From contig CANNZV010001600.1 in assembly GCA_947561585.1 (NCBI GenBank), positions 62,001 to 126,000 of the forward strand: a stretch of DNA of 64,000 bases. The letters run 5' to 3'. The position numbers and the translations under genes are program-made. Shown piece after piece: positions 37,404 through 50,800 of the stretch. Positions within the stretch are counted from its first letter, which is position 1. Every line of letters begins with the position of its first letter. This DNA comes from Caprella mutica. Its lineage: Eukaryota; Arthropoda; Malacostraca; Amphipoda; Caprellidae. The notes under the pieces were generated by a model that worked only from the letters and a program-made list of their open reading frames with translations, had not been told where the DNA came from and did no database searches.

Positions 37404-37408
37404 GGTTT

Positions 37409-37520
37409 CTTTAACATATTTACCCTTACAATAGGTAGAGGGTTGGTGTCTCTAACAATTAAATCTTTGGAATAGGTAGAGGGCTGATATGTTTTAACAA
37501 TTTTAACTTTAGAATAGCTG
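37409..37520. repeat. Continuation of the 41-bp array beyond the insertion
   Basis: About 2.5 decayed units (TTAACATATTTACCCTTACA, ATAGGTAGAGGGTTGGTGTC and onward). The last unit before the insertion stops at GGTTGGTGT and this segment resumes at CTTTAACAT, the next part of the unit. One array was therefore split by the insertion. Confidence 0.8.
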
Positions 37521-38171
37521 GATATGAGGGAGATGTTTACAATTCATGCTTAAATCTTAACATCGGCATACGCGACACATACCACTGATATGTCTGAATA
37601 TTTTTTGAAAACTATTTCGACGCTGGTGATTTAAATCAGAAAAGTATGAAAAAAGCCTGCACACTTCTGAACACATGACAATTAACATGATCAGTTCAGG
37701 ATCATTTCTTAAAGTTAATTTATTAGAATTTTGAAGTAGGTAACAATTTCATCTGATTTGAAACAGGAAAAAGAAAAAACTAGTTAACGGTTGGTTCTCC
37801 CCAACACAAACTATTGCATAAATCACACGCCAGTTAAGCTTTTCTTCATCAATCACGATCTCTGTGGTTTGTCAAAGTAGTTCGAGGTCCACTACTTCTT
37901 GACTCAGATTTATGCGATGTAGAACACTACGAACATGTACGCGATTACAGTACGTGTAAGTTCTCCTATACACAACAAACTTACCTTTTATTAATAGTTA
38001 GTCAATGATCAACTTGATAATTCTCATGTAAGCCAATAACACAGACATACTGAACTAGGTTTCATTTATCAATACACTCGGCTAAAGGTACAAACCTACG
38101 TACTCACAATACACGAATGAGGGTTGATGAGAAGGTTGGGGTGACGTAGGAAGGGGTGGTTGTTGTTTAAC

Positions 38172-38237
38172 CGGAGCACCTCGAGTTACGCGATCGCAAA
38201 CGGATGTATGTTCCTTGACACCATTCCGGGGTGCTCC
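38172..38237. other. Short inverted repeat GGAGCACC/GGTGCTCC
   Basis: Eight-base arms about 50 bp apart inside a GC-richer patch (38100-38380). Frames of about 70 codons on the minus strand are not recognisable proteins. No further support for a gene. Confidence 0.3.
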
Positions 38238-39150
38238 ATTGTTGTTGGTTTTGGAGCAGCTCATGCCTGTAAAAACTAGTTGGAACTTCACGACGAGACA
38301 AGTGGCTTATTGTCTCGCAAAACCGGAACACTGGGAAGTAATTCGACGTTCGTTGAAAACCCGGAACATACACTACCACGTTTCATGATTATTTCCTAAA
38401 TCTACATTTTAAATTTTGTTCCTTGATTAAAATAATTTCTCCGTATAAATTTTCAGATATTGAATTTTATATGATCTCAAATAAGTATGTCTGTCAAATT
38501 ATAGAGAACAATCAAATAATACAAAACTGTAATAATAAAAAGAGAAACCATTTCGAGAAAATAACCTCAATTGAGAATAAAAACTGCTATTTTTTAACAC
38601 ACAGTCGAGTTCAATGAACTGACTATTTTAAAATAAATTGAAACTTTTCATTTCATGAATAAAATGGATAATTTATGTGGGGAGCTATAATTTTTTAAAT
38701 TTTACGAGTTGTTGACACATTGAATTTTTTTCCAGAATTATTATTTTCTTCCTTGTTCCTCCTAGACTCTACACGAGAATTGTTAAGTTGTAGAATTCAA
38801 TCTACAGTTAACCTTAACCTAATTAGAAGTGGTAGACAAATAACACGTATTGCGGTAGATACATGGTAAGTCTACCAAGCCACAGGGTCATAGAGTTCAA
38901 CTGGAAGGTACAGTCGTGTGAAGAGTTAGTAGAAATGTTTTTGCTATTTTTAAGATAATTGCGCCATAATTATTCTACTTGGTTGACGGTACTTTGAGAA
39001 GGAAAAAACGTGACTTGTCGTATTTGAAATTAAGCAATTAAATGACATATAATAATGGTATTGTTTATAGTGTGGGATATTGTGGAAATGGAACAGCGAA
39101 CTGTGTATTTCTAGGTGAAATAAGTAATCTATTGTTATATATTAATTACT

Positions 39151-39645
39151 AGCCCCCAGGGGTTCTATCCTGAAGCTATCTGTGGTGAATGGAAGAGAAG
39201 GGGGGTGGCGTCCCTTATTGGGTCCCGAACTGTTGTAATTTGGATTATGGATTGTCTTTTTTCATTTTTACCATGTTTATCATTTTTTTAACGCTACTTG
39301 CAGTTTTAGAGGATAGCGCTAGGGTTATGCTCTTTAACTACGAGGTCTTAGATTTTGTGTTAGGTAGGCTTCATTTACTATCACCTCTTCATTTTCCTCT
39401 ACCATTCGTGAGTGCAGCCACCGGTGCTTGTGTCCCGTTTCGTCACATTCCTTGGTAAGTGACTGCATTCACGCAGTATCTTTTCTGCATCCATGAGCAT
39501 TGTCACCGACGGTGGTAAGTGACTTTGTTCATGGAGCCACTTTCCTTTCTGACTGCTTCTAGTCCCTTGTATTTAATTTCCTTTTGACGTCAGCGATATG
39601 GCCTTTGGTTCCGAAGCAGACGTTAAACCCCTACTAAATTAATTA
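39151..39645 (+). repeat. Dispersed repeat family B, copy 1 (left member of an inverted pair)
   Basis: Starts at AGCCCCCAGGGGTTCTATCC and ends in TTCCGAAGCAGACGTTAAACC, CTACTAAATTAATTAATTA. It is clearly the reverse complement of 39751-40203 through most of its length, with indels. The GACGTTAAACC end followed by an ATTA-type tail resembles the 3' end of a non-LTR retrotransposon, but a defined opposite end shared with copy 2 also fits a nonautonomous element. An 89-codon frame inside (39189-39458) is not recognisable. Confidence 0.65.
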
Positions 39646-39750
39646 ATTATATTAATTACTATATAAAAATATTAAATATTGTACTATAATATAGTTGGGT
39701 TCAGTATTGCGGGATCAAACTAGATACAATTCTTGAAAAAAATAAAATGA

Positions 39751-40203
39751 ATTAATTTAGTAGGTGATTAACGTGTGCTTCGGAACCAAAGGCCATATAA
39801 TTAAATTAAATACAAGGGAATGGAAAAAGCAGTCAGAAAGAAACGACAGAAAGAAACCTACCACCTGCGGTGACAAATCTTATGGTTGCAGAAAAGCTAC
39901 TCTGTGACCCTTATCAGTGAATGTGACGAAAAGGGACACAACACCAGTGGCTGTACTCACGGATGGAAGAGGAAAATGAAGAGGTGACAGTATATGAAGC
40001 CTACGAGTCTACCTAACACAAAATCCAAGTCCTCATAGTTGAAGAGCTCAACCCTAGCTTTATCCTCTGAATCCTCCAAAACTGTAAGCACTGTTAAAAA
40101 ATGGTAAAAATGAAAAAAGACAATATATAATCCAAATTACAACATTTCGAGGAACAAGGGACGCCATTCACCACAGACAGCTTCAGGATAGAGCCCCTGT
40201 GGT
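39751..40203 (-). repeat. Dispersed repeat family B, copy 2 (right member of an inverted pair)
   Basis: Read on the minus strand it runs CAGGGGCTCTATCCTGAAG to TGGCCTTTGGTTCCGAAGCA and ends CCTACTAAATTAAT, parallel to copy 1. About 105 bp of AT-rich sequence separates the two tails. Together the copies could fold into a 0.45-kb imperfect hairpin. Confidence 0.65.
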
Positions 40204-40390
40204 TTAAATAAAATATACTGGATTTAAATTTGAGACATCAAATGGAAAATATCTACTTTTTCTCGTGTTTTTGTAATTTTTTGCTCATCACATTTATTTG
40301 TACCTTAACCAAGCGACGCAAAACATATATCTTCATATTTTCAGCAGTCAAACCAGTAGGTCCTCAAATAATGATGAGGACCAGTAGGTC

Positions 40391-40825
40391 CTCATTAGTC
40401 CTGTGCCCCATTAGTCCGACGCCCCATTTGCCCGACACCCACTAATTAGTCCGACAGTTACATCTTTCTGTGTTATTTCTCGTTTTATTTTTTGATTAAC
40501 ATAAAAATTATTGTTGAATATATATACTCAATTAATAAAAATCCAAATAAAAGGGTATTTTTTTTTTTTTTTTTTTTTCATATTATGTTCCTCTCTTATT
40601 TACTTCATTTCTAATATTAATTTGTATTATGCAATCATTCATTCGATTTCTTCATTCAATCCGCTAGTTTGTTGTACTGCACAGGGTTGTACTACACTTC
40701 ATGATTATTTAATGACCAAGCCCCCCGATATACATATATTTGTTGTTAAATCAGAATAAACTTCATAAGTGTCGAACTTATGGGGTCTCGTACTAATGGG
40801 GCGTAAGACCAATGAATAGCAACCC
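40391..40825 (+). repeat. Dispersed repeat family A, second near-full copy
   Basis: CATTAGTCCTGTGCCCCATT and ATTAGTCCGACGCCCC at the left, a T-rich tract (about 40557-40579), CCGCTAGTTTGTTGTACTGC, then GTGTCGAACTTATGGGG at the right. Collinear with 36961-37403 over about 440 bp. Confidence 0.75.
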
Positions 40826-43800
40826 TTAAATGAAATAAAGACGTAAACCAGTTTGAAGTCAGAGTCAAGAGTATAACAATTAAATATTATCTCTGCATCA
40901 TTCTGATGACCAAACAATTAGGAAATGGTCAAACTTTATATTACAATAGGTTAAAAAAACATGCATAGCTAGGCAGTAGCATCGAATAATATACATCACC
41001 AATGCACTATAGATCTCTAAAATGAATATATTTAATAGATGGTGTTCAGTACTATGTACTGAATACATCAAGTCTTAATAGCTAGAAAACATGCTACTAA
41101 TTACTCTTCAGATAAATACACAGATAAGTGGTCATGATTGTCACTTTAGCTGTGGAAAGAAGCTATTAACTACCTAGGAATTAGTCATGTTCAACCAACC
41201 GAATCAGGAGTAGCGTTTGGCCATATTACTGTGATACACTGTAGATACTAAAAACTGACACGTTTTAGGCATTGTATAATTTGGCACACATTCGGTTTCA
41301 CTATTTTGTACACACTCAGATTCTAGGTTCAAACCGTCTTGAAGTTCAACCTGATAGTGAAATTTCATTGTAGGTTAGGTAGGTATTTCGCGTAAAAAAA
41401 GTTATTGAATCTGAGTTACAGTTTTGAAGATAGTACCTAATGAAATCTACTGAAAATTGAGTAGGAATGAATGCAAATGGGTGAGCATTGTTAGAGTAAT
41501 CTTTAATGATATTGGTAATATGTTGTAGACTAGAATATTAATATATTTAGCCAAATACAATCTAAAAATATCAGTTTTGATATCACTAATATTTTCAGTA
41601 GGTTCAATTATATATTGAGAGGATCCAAATTTCTTATTTGCTAGTCATTATTCATCCAATCTCTTGAATTCAAGTTCTTTTGGTCCAATTCAGATTGTAA
41701 AGTTGTTTAGTTGGTCCCGTGCATATTGGGTGCCAGTGCTGAGACTTCTCCCCGTAAGTAGGTTGTGACACACATTCATACTTCTCTTTCTCATGACACA
41801 CTTAGTAGACTTCCTCTGACTCCATAGAGACCAGAATCCCTTGCTTCTCTACCTCATGTAAACAGTGTATAATTTTATTCCCAGAGTATTATGAAGAAGA
41901 TTGATTATTGTCCTATAACACTTTCAACCTCATGCTGATTCTAGTGGAAGTGGGATTCCCTGAAATTCTTCTGGTTTCCATTACAGAACGACTAGGTAAG
42001 TTGTAAATTGGTTGACAACTAACTACAAGATCTACGTAGAGGAGTTAATGACTCGATGTATTCAGTCTGCTAGGTACAGTTATACACTAAAATGAAGATT
42101 TATTACAGTTTCAATCAGCCCTGATACGACAAGTGGTTGTTGTATATATGCAATTCATTATTCGACAATAAAGATATGGAACATTTGGATATAATGGAGC
42201 AGAATGGTGATATTGTCGATTGAAAAGATGGACTGATATATAGAACAGTATTTAACAGATGGTATATAGCCGTATGTATTACATTTGAAATGTATATGTT
42301 GTTCTTTCTTGTTTTAAATTCTTTTGAATATAATACTATTTAAATATCTATTCATTTGGTAGTGAACATTTGTAAATTGGATCATGCTATTTTTTTCAGC
42401 ATATTCAATAATCATCAGTTTCTTATATTTTCTCGAAGTTTTGGATATCATTCATCCAAATTACTGGTACAATTACCTCACAAATATTTCCTTATTACTA
42501 TAAATCAACATTAAAATTGATTTGGTATTTGTTAGAAATATTATGCAGAATATCAGTTTTTTAAATTTTGATCAAGTTAAATCATAGGTAGGTTTAGTCT
42601 TATTCTAAATTTTGAGATTTGTCTTTGTACATAATTTTAATTTTTGTTTCTTGACATCTGCTCATATTTTCATAAACTGTATACTAAATAAAATTAGGTG
42701 ATGTTTATCTTTGCCTCAGAAAATAACTGTTCAGTAAATTCCAGTCCCATATTAGTGTAAAACTTAAAGATATCCCCATTCTTTTATAAATCACCATGTG
42801 TTCTTTCTATTGTATCAAATATCTAATAAAAACAGTACCCAATTCCTTCTATGAGTTTACTGTTAAGCACAGTTGGTCAATTTGTAATTCATCTTTCAAT
42901 GGTTGTAGAGTATAGGAGTTTGTCCTCTGCTACCTCACAACTGTCAACTACGTCTCTGACTCATTCACCAAATGAATCATACAAAATATTCATATCAATC
43001 TAGTTCATATACTAGGTCTGACATTAACCAAATAGACAACGTTAACAAATGCCCAGTGAAGCTGCAACAATAGTTCAGATGCCTCGCCCAGCTTGCTGCA
43101 TTGGGCAAACCGTTACAGCTAGCTAAGGCGTACCTACCTCTCCGCGATATATTATTTGAACCTTAAACGCAGTCATTTATTTGCTTCTTTAAGATTATTC
43201 CAATATGTTAAGTGGCACATAGCAAGTTCATGTCCTCATGAATAGATACAGCTTCAGATGCAGTTTTGTCAACTATCTTGGTTAGTGGGTTCAACGAACT
43301 GTTTTTCCTTTGTTCCCTCGATATCGTCCTATCTTCTTCGGTGGTTCGTTACAAGTTTCAGATCAAGGAATCACATTTCCAAAATGTCTTTTTGTTATGA
43401 CGTTGAGAATGAAGTTCATTGACACCATTGCTAGGTCTCGTAGGTGCAGTCAATGTTAAGAGAGTTCAACGACCTGTATTTGGAGGTAGTGAGTACTAGC
43501 TTCACATGAAGTAACAGAGAATGCAGGTACTAGCAGTGATGTGAAGAGTGGCTCAACGAAGAAGGAAACGAGTATCAAAATATTTACTCGAAAATATGAA
43601 TTAATTTAATACAATTTCATCTGAATAATCTTTATATGACTGATTGGATTGAAGCTATACTTTACTACCTAACTAAATATAGTCATGAAAATTTTGATCT
43701 ATAAATTCACTGTATTTACTCCTATTCTTAATATTTTCATTTTATTTTTTCATTTCAATGAAGATATGCTCTAGTCAACATTTAATAGTTTTCTGGTGTC

Positions 43801-44591
43801 TCTTACTGAGATTCTTCCTTTTTTACTTAAAACGAATAAACTTTTTCCTCCGTTAATTTCTTGTGTTTCTGAATATTTAAAGCAATAAAGATAACATCAT
43901 CCAGTGACAAAAACAAAGCAATTCTGGATGCAAATTTCTTGCATGAAAAATACCTTTTTAATATTTACAAAAATATGGAACGAGAGCTCAATCAATTACA
44001 AGAAAATACATTCAAATTATAGCAGTTTTGAAGAGGGAAGAAAAGAATTGATCATACATAGAGATAGACTTCCAATAATCACTAATACTAGCTATTCAAG
44101 CCTCTTGACTTACTACGTTTTAGTGTCAGATATAAAAAACTGCAAGTCACTTCCCATGTATGTCATGTACAGTGGAACCTCGTGAATCTAACCGTTGTGC
44201 TCTACTTCTACGTCATTTCTACGACTACAATGGAAGTGTGAATGTAGATAAATGACTTAAAACTGTCTCACACTCACTCATGATAGATATTGATAATTTA
44301 AACGTCAAATGAATTTATGATTTCTACATTTCCTTCAAAATCTCAGCATGACGTTGCAAAAATTTCGAATAAAATTCTGTCGAGTATTAATAGTTAATTT
44401 GTTTTTAAAATCGCATCTTGACACAAAAACCAGATCGAAGAAACATTTAATCTGAAAAACACTCATATCTAGGCTGCATGACTATTCGCTGCATTTAAAT
44501 TCATTACTAATTCTTATGCATTAATTATATAATAAAGATTTTCACCTAACATGAAGAATAGTCAAGGAACATTCATCGATCTGAACAAAAT
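40826..44591. other. Gene-free region downstream of CCDC39
   Basis: AT-rich. I find no supported exon, RNA gene or ordered repeat. A 93-codon frame at 43904-44185 has no recognisable motif and the base composition of its surroundings. Confidence 0.4.
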
Positions 44592-44597
44592 TTTATT
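44592..44597 (-). terminator. CCDC39: Candidate poly(A) signal of CCDC39
   Basis: TTTATT on + (AATAAA on -), about 180 bp beyond the proposed CCDC39 stop codon at 44777-44775. Position is reasonable for a short 3'UTR; the motif is common by chance here. Confidence 0.3.
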
Positions 44598-44774
44598 ATA
44601 TTTGTCAACCTATCTATACAACATGGTACATAACTACTGCTATAGATCAAGATTATTCGTTTCACTTCTAAAAACAAATCAGTTATATATCAATCTAAAT
44701 TAAATCTTATATTATTATTCCTCTTCTGCACATTTTAAAAATAGAAATTTAAAATTTCTTAAATGGTCGGTTAC

Positions 44775-44842
44775 CTAGTGTGGTCTCATCTTCAACGTCT
44801 TCCCCTTGAATGTAGCAGTCATGAATCCCGTGGGTGGGAAAT
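44775..44842 (-). CDS. CCDC39: Proposed last coding exon of CCDC39
   Basis: The Ser-rich exon 45175-44940 ends at AGTGCAG with a strong donor GTGAGAG. Joining in phase 1 to the AG ahead of 44842 gives DFPPTGFMTATFKGKTLKMR and a stop two codons later. Without splicing, the frame instead runs 12 codons into the intron and stops at 44905. The strong donor favours the spliced form; the acceptor (TGATCTAG) is weak. Confidence 0.6.
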
Positions 44843-47800
44843 CTAGATCATAGAAATAAGACAATTAGAAAAATGTACAATGTCATTATTCCTAACTGTT
44901 AAAATTATAGCGCAGCTAAATGATAAACTTTACTCTCACCTGCACTAATTACTTTCACAGTAGGAGTAGCTTCTCCGGGGCATGTGGATGTAATTTTTCT
45001 GCTACTGGCATTTCGCTTTCCTTTTTGTACATCTTGGTAGTTGAGTGACAGAATGCTGCTACTTCCTGAATCGTTAGATGCTACTGATGATCGTGACGAA
45101 TTTGAAGATCTTCCAGAGGCTAGAGACTTGTCGTCACCCAAGGAGCTGCGTGATGACAAAGATCCTGTGCTGGATCTGCCGATTTAGAGGAGATAAATAT
45201 TTTGGGTATAGAATTTTCAATCTTTTTTATCTTGATTTACATACAAGAAAGTATATTCGAATGAAACATCACTTAAGATTCTTCTTAAAAATATCCATTT
45301 ATCAAAAACCGGAATTTTTCCGACACCCAATTGGTCCGACGTTTTTTAGATTTTTTTTATATGAAATGTGTAGTTTGTTGCATCTGCTAGTTTGTTGTAC
45401 AGCACACTTCATGTTTTTAATAACCTGGCAGGGAGCTTCGGGGATGGCACACCCTTCTTTATAAATTTGTGTATTTGATTCTATATCGGAAATAAATTAC
45501 AAAAGTGTCAGACTAATGGGGTGTCGGACCATTGAATAGTATAACCATCAAAGACTAGAATACTCTACCTAGATCCGAAAGCCATTTTCTGAGCTAAAAG
45601 CGTCAGTTTGGGAGGTGGTATGTTAGCCTGCTGACAGTAAAGAGTTATAGAAGCAGCCAACTCTGGATGTTCACTGGCTAGTCGACCAAGATGATGATTG
45701 ACTTGTTTCAGCCTTTCTTGGATTACTCTCAGTTCTACATCTGCCTGTGAAACATCAAATAATTATATACAGTAATTTATTTCATCTCAATATTATATAA
45801 TTTCATCACATTTGGTTTTAGTTTTTGGTTAAAGTAATGTATTTAATCTTAACAAACTTGCAACATGGCCTGCATTCTCGTTCTCCTCATCAAGTTATTT
45901 GTGGCCTCTTGAGCGTGAGTCATTTTTATCTTCTGTTCAGCTAGTTCTCTCTCTGCAGAACTCATGTGACAGTTCTTCTCTGCCAGAAGCTCCTCAACAA
46001 CTTTGGATTGGAGTTTCAGTTCGTGAAGTTTATCTTGCGCTGCCTGAATAAATTGAAGAATTAAGGAGTTGCCAGAAGTATATTTACAACAATAGTGGAT
46101 GCAATGAAAACTATACAAACATTCAACAGTTTCTCAATCCTCTCTTTTTCTTTTGAAAGTTTATCAGTGTTTAATTGAACGCTGTGGATCTGTTCTTCCA
46201 TTTGTTGAATATTTTCATCTTCTGAAAAATATTATAATAAGAAAAATGTACAATAAAAGAGTTACTCAAGCTTGAAAATAGATGGTATAAAATCCATAAA
46301 TTTTCATTATATGGTGTATGAAAAATATATGTAAGTTTTGTCAGCATGTAATCTATTTACAAAGGCAATTTACAAATATCTTGATACTATGGACAACATT
46401 TCTGATATAAATCACGGCAACCCAATCCATAACTGATGCAACTCGAACCTAAATCAATAACTCTCATGAAATAACTGAATACTTCACAGAAATATATCTT
46501 TTATTTTCAGCATTGCAAGTTAAGTAGATGAGCTGTAATTCACATTGACCCTTATAATTTTTACCTTTACGATAGGTTTGATAGAGTTCCCTCTTCATGT
46601 TCCTCTCCTCTAGTTTAGCATGGTTCAACAAGACGTTCAGAGCTTCTAAATCCTTTTCGGCCTCTCTTACATTGTCCTCAACCATGTCACCTGCTTCTTG
46701 CAATCCCGAAACTTCTTCTTCCATCTGAGAAATCGTTAGTTAATTGGGGGTAATTAAGTTTTACTGAACACCGGCTTTAAGACTCAAGCTAAAGTTTACC
46801 ATATGACGTCAGAAGAGTCGTACTTCAAATATCTATTAGAAAGTTTATAATCGTTGAAGTAAATTGCGATTTGATACATAATTTCTGTTAAATCAATTGA
46901 ATCTTTAATAACTAGAACAAGATTTTAAATATATAATGATTTAAAATTCTAACAATTTTAAGGTCAATCAATTCTCAATAGTTGAATGTACTAGAAAAAG
47001 TTTTACAAAAATGTTTTCCGTTACAATTAGGTATCTCAACAGATATTTTACAAGAACTAAATACTTGAATATTTGCTGACTTTAGATATACCTTCATGAT
47101 CACTTTGGCAGCGGCTATTTCTATCTCGTCTTCGTCTTCTTTTGCTCCCAAATCATTACAAAGAGTTGTGTACCTGTTATTATCAAAGGAAAGGTTCGTC
47201 ATACCATTATAAAACTAATATTATTATTCAACCATTTACAATACAATATTTTGGCCTTTAATCGTTAAGATATATATGATCGTTAAATTATTTTTACAAT
47301 TAAATTCGGTGAAAATTAGCACGTGATCTAAAAATTTATAAATTTGGAATGATAAATTCGATAATAATACAAATTTATATAATATTACATGAGAGTTTAT
47401 ATTATAAACTTGACAGGTCTTTTTCATATTAGGAAACTATTTAAATAATAAATTCTAAACTCCTACCTTTCTCTGTACAGTTCTATTTTAGTCCTGAAGG
47501 TATGCAGAGTAGCATTCACTCCGTGTAATTCAGACTCCAGTTTTTTCAGTTCGATTTCAAATGTCTGTGTTTTAGTCTTTTGTATTTCACACTGTTCTTC
47601 TGCTAACTGAAATTGAATAAAAGTTAAATTTATAATTATTTATTAAATTTTTGTATTAGAATGATTCAGCAGATGAATCTTTATCTTGTTTACTCAGTAG
47701 CTATATAGTTCACCTGTTCCATCTGCTGTCCATTTGTGACCATTTTATGTACCTCTTCCTTGATTTTCGAGATTTGTTTCAGCTTCTGGTACATGTTGAG

Positions 47801-50800
47801 TTTGTTCAGACTAACTTTAACTTCTAGTTCTTCTCTCTCATGATTCAATCGTGAACTGTCCCTGTTGTAAAGTGAATCAATTAAGCATTGATTGAAACAT
47901 TACATTAACATTAAGCAATCTAGTGTGGTATGGTGGACAGTAGAAGAATAAGATGGGTTCCCAATTGATTTTCGGTGTCCCTATCAATACTTTCATCTCT
48001 AGCAAGTGAATGATTAACTAGGAGTAAATGTGTAATTGACGACTCTCCTTATATACATAAAAGGGCATATTATAACATATACATCGTAGGCGTATTATTA
48101 GTCCTAAGCTTATCAATATATGCAAATAGGTTTATTATAGTTGTAAATATATCACTATCGATTTTTTTCCTGTTACCTAGTTGCAGCTTCGCATTTCATT
48201 TTGACGAGAGAAAGCTCTTGCTTTACTTCCTGAAGTCGATTTTCAGTCTTGTTGATCTCTTTATTCGATACAATCAGTTGATTCTGAATGGAAAGTTATT
48301 TGTTATGGAGTAACCTTGGAGTAATAACACACTTAATTAAGCTCATAAGTATTCGGAAAGTGGAGTTTAATATAGATGTCTTGAAAGATCAAATTGAAAA
48401 TATTAAAGGTCAGATTGGCTTTAGATCTTAAACGCTCACTTTTCGAGTACTATGAGTGTCTATAATTTATTTGTCTGATTTATACTATTTCACTAGTATA
48501 CCTGCAAAATCAAGAGATGTTGTTCAAGTTTTTTCACTTCATTTTCAGCAGTTTTCGTATGTTCTTCTATGGTGGACAACTCTTGCTTCTTCCTCAGCGT
48601 TTCTTCGTCTGTCTTCTCGTTGTTGTTCAAATCGTGAAGTTGTTGTTTGAGTTTAAATCTCTCTGATTCCTTCGAGGAGAAAATTGAATGAATATTTTGG
48701 ATAGAAGCTCGAATCCAACTGTTCGGATCTTATTTAATGAGAATTTTGATGATTAAAAAGACGAAATAATTTAGTCATTCAAAGTGTCAAAGCTGACTTT
48801 AACAATATAGATTCTAGGTAGTCTAACATTCTACAAATTTGATAGAAAATTATATCCATATTAATGAATATCTGAAATAGGATATTCATTTACACTCTTC
48901 ACCAATAATATTAATCTTACAATGATTCATATAGTTTCTTAAAATGTAACCAAATAATGACCCCGATCCATGTTTGTTAATCTGTAACAAATAATAGAAA
49001 TATATAGTTGATACAAAAATTACCTTCTTGTAGATGAGCTGATGGAGTTTTTCCACTTTAGCTGAGAGGGCGTTAGAGTCTCTAACTGTCCTGACATGGA
49101 ATGCTTTTAAGGAAGCTATTTCTGCTTCTAAATCACTCTTCTGGTTCTCCATGTTATTCAAATCTTTCAGCAGTTCTTGATGATCTTTCAGTGCGATGTC
49201 ATTTCTTCTGCAAGCTTCAGAGTACTGCCTTTCACTTTTCTGAAACAATCAAAGATTGTCAGCTCTAATATAAGTGAAATCTAGAAACTTTCAGGTAAAT
49301 CAATATTATTTCAATGTATTTTATATTAATTCGTTAAGATTATTCAAATTATTTATGCTCACATGAAATTATGAAACTTATTTGGTATAACATTCAACTC
49401 ACGTGGTTTCTCCTTATATGAAAATGAACAAATGCAGTAAATTACTAGTAAATAACAAAGAATTAATTTAGTAGAAACTAGAAAGTCTGCATCAAAACCA
49501 AAGGCCGGCCATATCGCTGACGTCAAAAGGAAATAAAATGTAATGTACTCGAAGAAGCAGTCAGAAAGTAAAGTGGACCCATGAACAAAGTGATCTACGG
49601 CATGTATGTGACTTAATGCTCATGGATGCAACGAAAATGTTGTGTTAGTATTACTGAAGAAAACATATTAAAAAAGCACATAACTATCAATACCTTAATA
49701 GCCAAACTGATATCCCTCGCACTGGCTAGAACATTCTCCAATAGTTCCGAATTCAGATCGATGTTCTGTTCAGTTTTCTCATTTTGCCGATTTAGGTATT
49801 TGAGGTAGGTTTCCTTCTCTTCATTAGCTTGTTCCTGCTTGTATATCTCTTCCTCCATGGTAACCATCTCTGCTTCAGCTTTTGTTACACCCATGCTTAG
49901 TGCTGCCGTCTGGAAATTTAAAATTTTGGATAAACACCCGGTAGTGTAAAATTTGAATCTTTTCAAACTCTCGTGAAACAGATTGTGAAGGCGATGTAAA
50001 ACTTCATCTCCATACAAAATTCGTATTTCCCCACCTGAGCAGATATTTCCATTAGGGTAGTTTTAGTTTCTAGAAGCTGGATATAAATTTGTGATGAGTT
50101 TGTTTCAGATCTTCTGAGTTTTCGGATGATCTCAGTTTTAGAGTTCTCAATTTGTTTCAGGAGTTTCTGTTCATCATTGCTGTTGTTCTCTGCTTCGCGG
50201 ATTTTATCTTGAAGTTGCAAAGTTAACTAGAAAAAGTAAATATTAGTAAAATAATTATACTTAAACTATGTATTAGCTTAATTAGCAATAATATTTTATG
50301 TGTTAACAGATGATACCACATCTATACTGAGATCATTACGCCTGGTAGTTGTCTGTGAAATTGCGAATTTTACCCAATAACTGAAAATCAAATTTAAAAT
50401 ATAAATGGATCTTATTGTACTCAATTATTTCTATGTTTCAAATTCCTACAAAGGTAATTCTAATTTCTAACAAATATGGTCATACACTAAGACACTGCTC
50501 ATGTTGCTCTCCCTTCAGTTGCAGTTTGGCAAGTCCTTCTTCCCACTGCAGCAGCAGGACGTTCCTCCTCTCACATTCACTGACGTAGGTAGCTGCCAAA
50601 TGACTTTGAGATGCGCATTCAGCCAACTCTTTGTGTCTTGCGGCCTCCAGCTTTGATTCCAAAGAAGCTACTTCAGAACTGTACCTCTCTAGCTTGAACA
50701 GTAGATCCTGTGTCGAAAGAGAAGTAACCATTAGAATATGTTTCAGAATCTACCTATATGAACTGAAATGGTTATTTATATTATCAACATATAGAGTATC

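Noticed and set aside
33752..37520. CRISPR-like direct repeats of 41 bp (likewise the 34-bp array)
   Set aside because: Units are directly contiguous with no unique spacers, in a eukaryotic genome; a tandem satellite.
38082..38379. Overlapping 69-70 codon minus-strand frames
   Set aside because: Two frames overlap in a GC-richer patch with a small inverted repeat; neither is recognisable.
39189..39458. 89-codon hydrophobic frame
   Set aside because: Inside a family B repeat; the inverted sister copy does not keep the frame and no protein is recognised.
49613..50017. 134-codon minus-strand frame as a separate gene
   Set aside because: It is CCDC39 exon 49909-49694 read through into both introns.
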